From an uncultured Oscillospiraceae bacterium (lineage in GTDB: Bacteria > Bacillota > Clostridia > Oscillospirales > Oscillospiraceae): a DNA stretch of 9,737 nt. The position numbers and the translations under genes were made by a program. The notes below the pieces were generated by a model. That model ran no database searches. It worked only from the letters and a program-made list of their open reading frames with translations, and was not told the origin of the DNA. The stretch lies in assembly GCA_944385595.1 (NCBI GenBank), contig CALWXY010000218.1, positions 1-9,737 on the forward strand, given 5' to 3'. How positions within the stretch are numbered: the stretch's first letter is position 1; every line of letters starts with the position of its first letter. Of this stretch, positions 7,127-9,737 are shown one piece after another.

Positions 7127-7158
7127 GCTGCCATGGGCGGAAATCCACCCATGGCAGC
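7127..7158 (-). promoter_or_regulatory. Strong hairpin in the leader of the MATE gene
   Basis: Arms GCTGCCATGGG (7127-7137) and CCCATGGCAGC (7148-7158) pair over 11 bp, extended by two more pairs after one mismatch, with loop AAAT. It lies in the 114-bp gap after the metallo-hydrolase gene, 29 nt before the MATE start. No good U-run follows in either direction, so a terminator role is weak. Its distance to the start codon resembles the leader palindromes of the two surface-protein genes. Confidence 0.6.
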
Positions 7159-7211
7159 AATGCCGGTTTAATAATCTCTCAAAAGAGCACGCGGCTCTCA
7201 GGTTCTTACCG

Positions 7212-8105
7212 TCACATCCGTTTTTCGTTGCCGTAGTAGGTATTTGCACCCGCGCGGAACTCCATCACGCGCGCCCGGCGCTCAAGCAGCATCACCGGCC
7301 AGGCACGAGGCTCGATGAACGGCGTGTAGTCGTTCCTGTCCTCCGGGATGTTTGCGTTGATATTCGCCTGGTTCGAGTGGCTCGCAAGCGTGATGTCTAT
7401 ATCCATCATGCTCAGCTCCCAGCACTGGTCTATGTACCTGTCGCGCTCCTCGACGGTCGCGCCCCACGGCTCCACGCCGCAGCGGTCGGGACGCATGGCG
7501 TCTATGCCGAGGCCGCCGTGCATGCCCACATGGTAGGTCTTGCCGGTCTTCTCGTCCGTGTCGTCAAAGAAAAAGCTCGTCACGCCGGGGGTATGGCCGG
7601 GCGTGAGCAGAGTGCGTATGGTGATGTTCCCCAGCTTAATCGGGGTGTCGTCATCGTAGAACTCGTCCGGCTCATACTCCGGCACCGCGCCCATGTGCGG
7701 CACGCCGCGCCCCTTGGGCATCGGGCGGTTCACCGGGTGCAGCTTGCGCTCCCAAGACTCGCGGGACATGTATATCTTGCAGCCCGACAGCTCCTTGATC
7801 AGGCGCGCGGCTCCGTCGTGGTCGCCGTGCTCGTGCGTTATCAGGTGCAGCTTGATGTCCGAGGGCTTGAACCCGGCCTTATATATGCTGTCTATCAGCG
7901 CATAGTCGTACTCGGGCTGCGGAGTGTCTATCAGTATCAGGCCGTCGCCGGTGTCGATGAGGAAGTCGCTCTGGTCGATATGGCCCGACACCATCCACAC
8001 ATGCGGTGCCACGCGATAGGGCTCCTGTCTGGCGTTCCATATGTTCTCGAACATCTTCTCCCTCTCCTCAACAGAAAATTCGCTGCGGTAAAATGTCAGC
8101 GGCAT
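7212..8105 (-). CDS. Metallo-beta-lactamase-fold hydrolase, class B3-like, cytoplasmic
   Basis: 297 residues from ATG 8105, chosen because AAGGAG lies 7 nt upstream; an in-frame TTG at 8126 would remove that site. The zinc motif HEHGDH spans residues 91-96 (His91, His93, Asp95, His96). TPGHTPG (168-174) supplies His171 and SHSNQ (242-246) supplies a likely His243. Gaps of 80 and 72 between histidines resemble subclass B3 enzymes, as do the flanking blocks SDFLIDTGDGLILID and GKTYHVGMHGGLG. There is no signal peptide, unlike exported B3 beta-lactamases, so it probably acts in the cytoplasm on an unknown ester, lactone or thioester; antibiotic resistance should not be assumed. It follows the URO-D-like gene after 17 bp and precedes the MATE gene, suggesting co-transcription. 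Confidence 0.9.
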   Translation of the reverse strand: MPLTFYRSEFSVEEREKMFENIWNARQEPYRVAPHVWMVSGHIDQSDFLIDTGDGLILIDTPQPEYDYALIDSIYKAGFKPSDIKLHLITHEHGDHDGAARLIKELSGCKIYMSRESWERKLHPVNRPMPKGRGVPHMGAVPEYEPDEFYDDDTPIKLGNITIRTLLTPGHTPGVTSFFFDDTDEKTGKTYHVGMHGGLGIDAMRPDRCGVEPWGATVEERDRYIDQCWELSMMDIDITLASHSNQANINANIPEDRNDYTPFIEPRAWPVMLLERRARVMEFRAGANTYYGNEKRM

Positions 8106-8122
8106 AACTCTTCTCCTTTCTG

Positions 8123-8768
8123 TCAATTCTTATCCATGGCCATGCGGCCGTATTTGTACAGTGCCGACGTGTACGCCAGCGCATCCGGTTCATCGAGCCA
8201 GCGTATGTCGGCGGTGTTTATCATAAACGGCGCGGCGTCGTAGCCGGGCGCCTGCTCGTCCTCGTCAATCAGCGTGATTATCGCCGGCTCGAAATCCATG
8301 AACGAGATGAGGCGCTCGAAAAGCCCGGTGAATATGGTGAGCTTCACGGGCAGCTCGGTGTCGAAGTAGCCGGCGTTCTCGGCGGCGCAGCCGTCCCAGT
8401 CCCAGCTCGCGGGGTCGGGGAAGACTATCGTCTTCTCCCAGTCGGCGAGCTCGGTGAGCAGGGGATTGCCCGGCGCCACCATGGAGCCGCCCGACGCCGG
8501 GTCGAAGACCCAGGGCACGCCGAACATGTCCGGCCCGCCGTATTCCGAGGGCGAGGCCGGGCGCGCCTCCTGTATCATCGCCCTTGAGCGGTTGTCCGTG
8601 AATATGCGCGGATTGAAGTTCCTGACCTCGTAAGTAAACGGTATCCACGCCGGTCTCTTCCGCTCATACGCAAGGCGCATGTTCTCCCGTGACGTAATCG
8701 GCGAGGAGAACACCGGCAGCGCATTGCCGCGGGGGGCTGAGCTCCTCCGGCTTAAATGTGTTTTTCAT
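8123..8768 (-). pseudogene. Uroporphyrinogen decarboxylase-like (URO-D family) gene, frameshifted and centrally deleted
   Basis: The reading frame at 8713-8123 encodes SPITSRENMRLAYERKRPAW, then EYGGPDMFGVPW, FPDPASWDWDG and FTGLFERLISFMDFE, which I recognise as the N-terminal part of URO-D family proteins of Clostridia (often tied to corrinoid methyl transfer). These normally reach about 350 residues. Here sequence typical of the first ~155 residues runs through LIDEDEQ and straight into a short C-terminal-like tail (ALYKYGRMAMDKN), so the central barrel appears to be missing in frame. The frame's only upstream start, GTG 8713, has no ribosome site. ATG 8768 has GAGGG and opens MKNTFKPEELSP but goes out of frame at a run of six G (8731-8736). 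Removing one base joins the frames into a 214-residue product. Probably non-functional. The gap to the upstream MATE remnant is 17 bp. Confidence 0.7.
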
Positions 8769-8785
8769 AGCTGACCCTCGTTATA

Positions 8786-9490
8786 TCATTTGATTTCTTT
8801 TATCCATTTCCTGCTCCGCAGGCGGGATATGCACCAGAACGCTTTCACTATCTGGTCGCTCTTGAGGAAAATGTATATCCAGAACGGCGACAGGCCCCAG
8901 ACATATCCGGCGCAGTAGCCGAGCGGGAGCGATAAAAGCCACACGAACACGACGTCCGCCACCAGCAGGAACTTCGTGTCCCCGCCGCCGCGCAGCACGC
9001 CTTTGGTGAGTATGCTGTCCGTCGTGCTGAACAGCACCGTTATGCTCACGGCGCTCATCATGCCGTTTGCGATGGCGTTGGTGGTGTCCTGGACGCGGTA
9101 GAAGCCTATAATCTGGTTTTTGGTGAGCAGTATCAGCACGCACGCGAATACGCCGACGCTCATGCCGAGCAGCCAGAAGCCGTAGCCCTGGCGCTGGGCC
9201 TGCTCCTTCTTCCCCTCGCCTATGGTGTGGCCGGTGATGATGGCCGCCGTCTGGCTGAAGCCCTGGTTCATTACGGTGGCGAGCTGCAGCGTCACCTTGG
9301 TAATCGACTGCGCCGCGACATAGCTCGCGCCCAGATGCCCTATCACGACGGATATGGCGCTGTTGCCGAGGGCGAGCAGCGTGTCGCTGAACAAAACGAG
9401 TATGGAGATGTTCATGTACTCGCCGAACAAATCGCCGCATTTCATGGCCAGATGGCGGACGCGGTAGCCTATCTCGGCCTTGGACAGATA
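8786..9490 (-). pseudogene. MATE family transporter, C-terminal half only
   Basis: About 235 residues match the second half of a MATE pump: a linker YLSKAEIGYRVRHLAMKCGD, then helices including GEYMNISILVLFSDTLLAL, VMNQGFSQTAAIITGHTIGE and LTKGVLRGGGDTKF, ending KWIKEIK at 8786. The frame stays open to 9667, but beyond about 9490 it is only the complement of an MFS coding sequence and loses all MATE character. The N-terminal half (about six helices), start codon and promoter are gone, so this is a remnant. Its stop lies 17 bp before the URO-D-like start, consistent with a former operon. It is distinct in sequence from the intact MATE gene at 5715-7097. Confidence 0.8.
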
Positions 9491-9737
9491 GTTGCCTCCG
9501 CCATAGGACCCAGCCTCGGCGTCGCAATCAGCGATGTATTCGGATACCGCACAATCTTCCTCATAGCCTTTGGCGTGGCCGCGCTCTCCCTTCTGCCCCT
9601 GCTGCCGCTCGGCACGCCCCAGCCGCATTTCAAGCCCGCCGCATCCGACACCCCGTGGCGTATTCATCTCAGCGATTTCATCTCCGTGCGCCTGCTGCCC
9701 ATAGTTTTCCTCAGCGGCCTCTTCTCCTATTCTAACG
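9464..9737 (+). pseudogene. MFS transporter fragment (helices 5 to 7), 5' part missing, runs off right edge
   Basis: The plus-strand frame reads AYLGLGQIVASAIGPSLG, a form of the antiporter motif of MFS helix 5. It is followed by VAISDVFGYRTIFLIAFGVA (end of helix 5 and helix 6), a hydrophilic loop (TPQPHFKPAASDTPW) and SVRLLPIVFLSGLFSYSN (helix 7). This order fits the centre of a 12-helix major facilitator. Upstream of about 9455 the frame merely mirrors the minus-strand MATE coding sequence, so helices 1-4 and the start are absent. The 3' half continues beyond the window and could be intact. The exact junction cannot be fixed better than about 9450-9490. Confidence 0.7.

Noticed and set aside
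7212..8105. Calling the metallo-hydrolase a beta-lactamase resistance gene
   Set aside because: The fold and zinc motifs fit B3-like enzymes, but there is no signal peptide and the family includes many non-lactamases.
7377..8243. Plus-strand open frame of 288 codons over the metallo-hydrolase gene
   Set aside because: Antisense shadow of a gene with intact zinc motifs; no ribosome site or domain.
9491..9667. N-terminal extension of the MATE remnant to a start at 9667
   Set aside because: The sequence is the complement of MFS coding DNA and has no MATE or membrane character.

Overview
The window looks like a chromosomal piece from a GC-rich Gram-positive anaerobe of the Clostridia, probably an Oscillospirales or Christensenellales type gut bacterium. 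This is inferred from S-layer homology (SLH) domains, signal peptides ending in ALA, strong AGGAGG ribosome sites, InlB-type repeats, a Gram-positive lipoprotein and MATE pumps. No rRNA, tRNA, CRISPR array, IS element or phage gene was seen, and species cannot be assigned.

Left part (1-4100, minus strand): two secreted surface-protein genes in tandem. The first runs off the left edge and only its signal peptide and first ~75 mature residues are visible. The second is a complete 1120-residue SLH-anchored beta-helix/GLUG/InlB-repeat protein. Each has its own sigma-A-like promoter, and each leader carries two abutting perfect palindromes about 30 nt before the start codon. The first palindrome is shared between the two leaders with a compensatory base-pair change. 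A strong terminator separates the genes. A vestigial third secretion-type gene start lies upstream at 4002-4103.

Middle (4286-5730, plus strand): a small operon of a 27-codon ORF overlapping (ATGA) a lipoprotein gene, then a small membrane-anchored protein. It ends at a hairpin terminator shared with the convergent MATE gene.

Right part (5715-9490, minus strand): a MATE pump, a class-B3-like metallo-hydrolase, a uroporphyrinogen-decarboxylase-like (URO-D) gene and a second MATE gene, closely spaced and co-directional. The upstream half of this operon is decayed. The second MATE gene has lost its N-terminal half, and the URO-D gene has a likely 1-nt frameshift in a C6 run and lacks its central portion. 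At about 9450-9490 the MATE remnant abuts a plus-strand MFS transporter fragment that has lost its own 5' part. A deletion between two divergently transcribed transporter genes, or an assembly chimera, would explain this.

The most interesting signals are the tandem-palindrome leaders and the MATE/MFS junction with the damaged URO-D gene. I found no convincing complete novel system.
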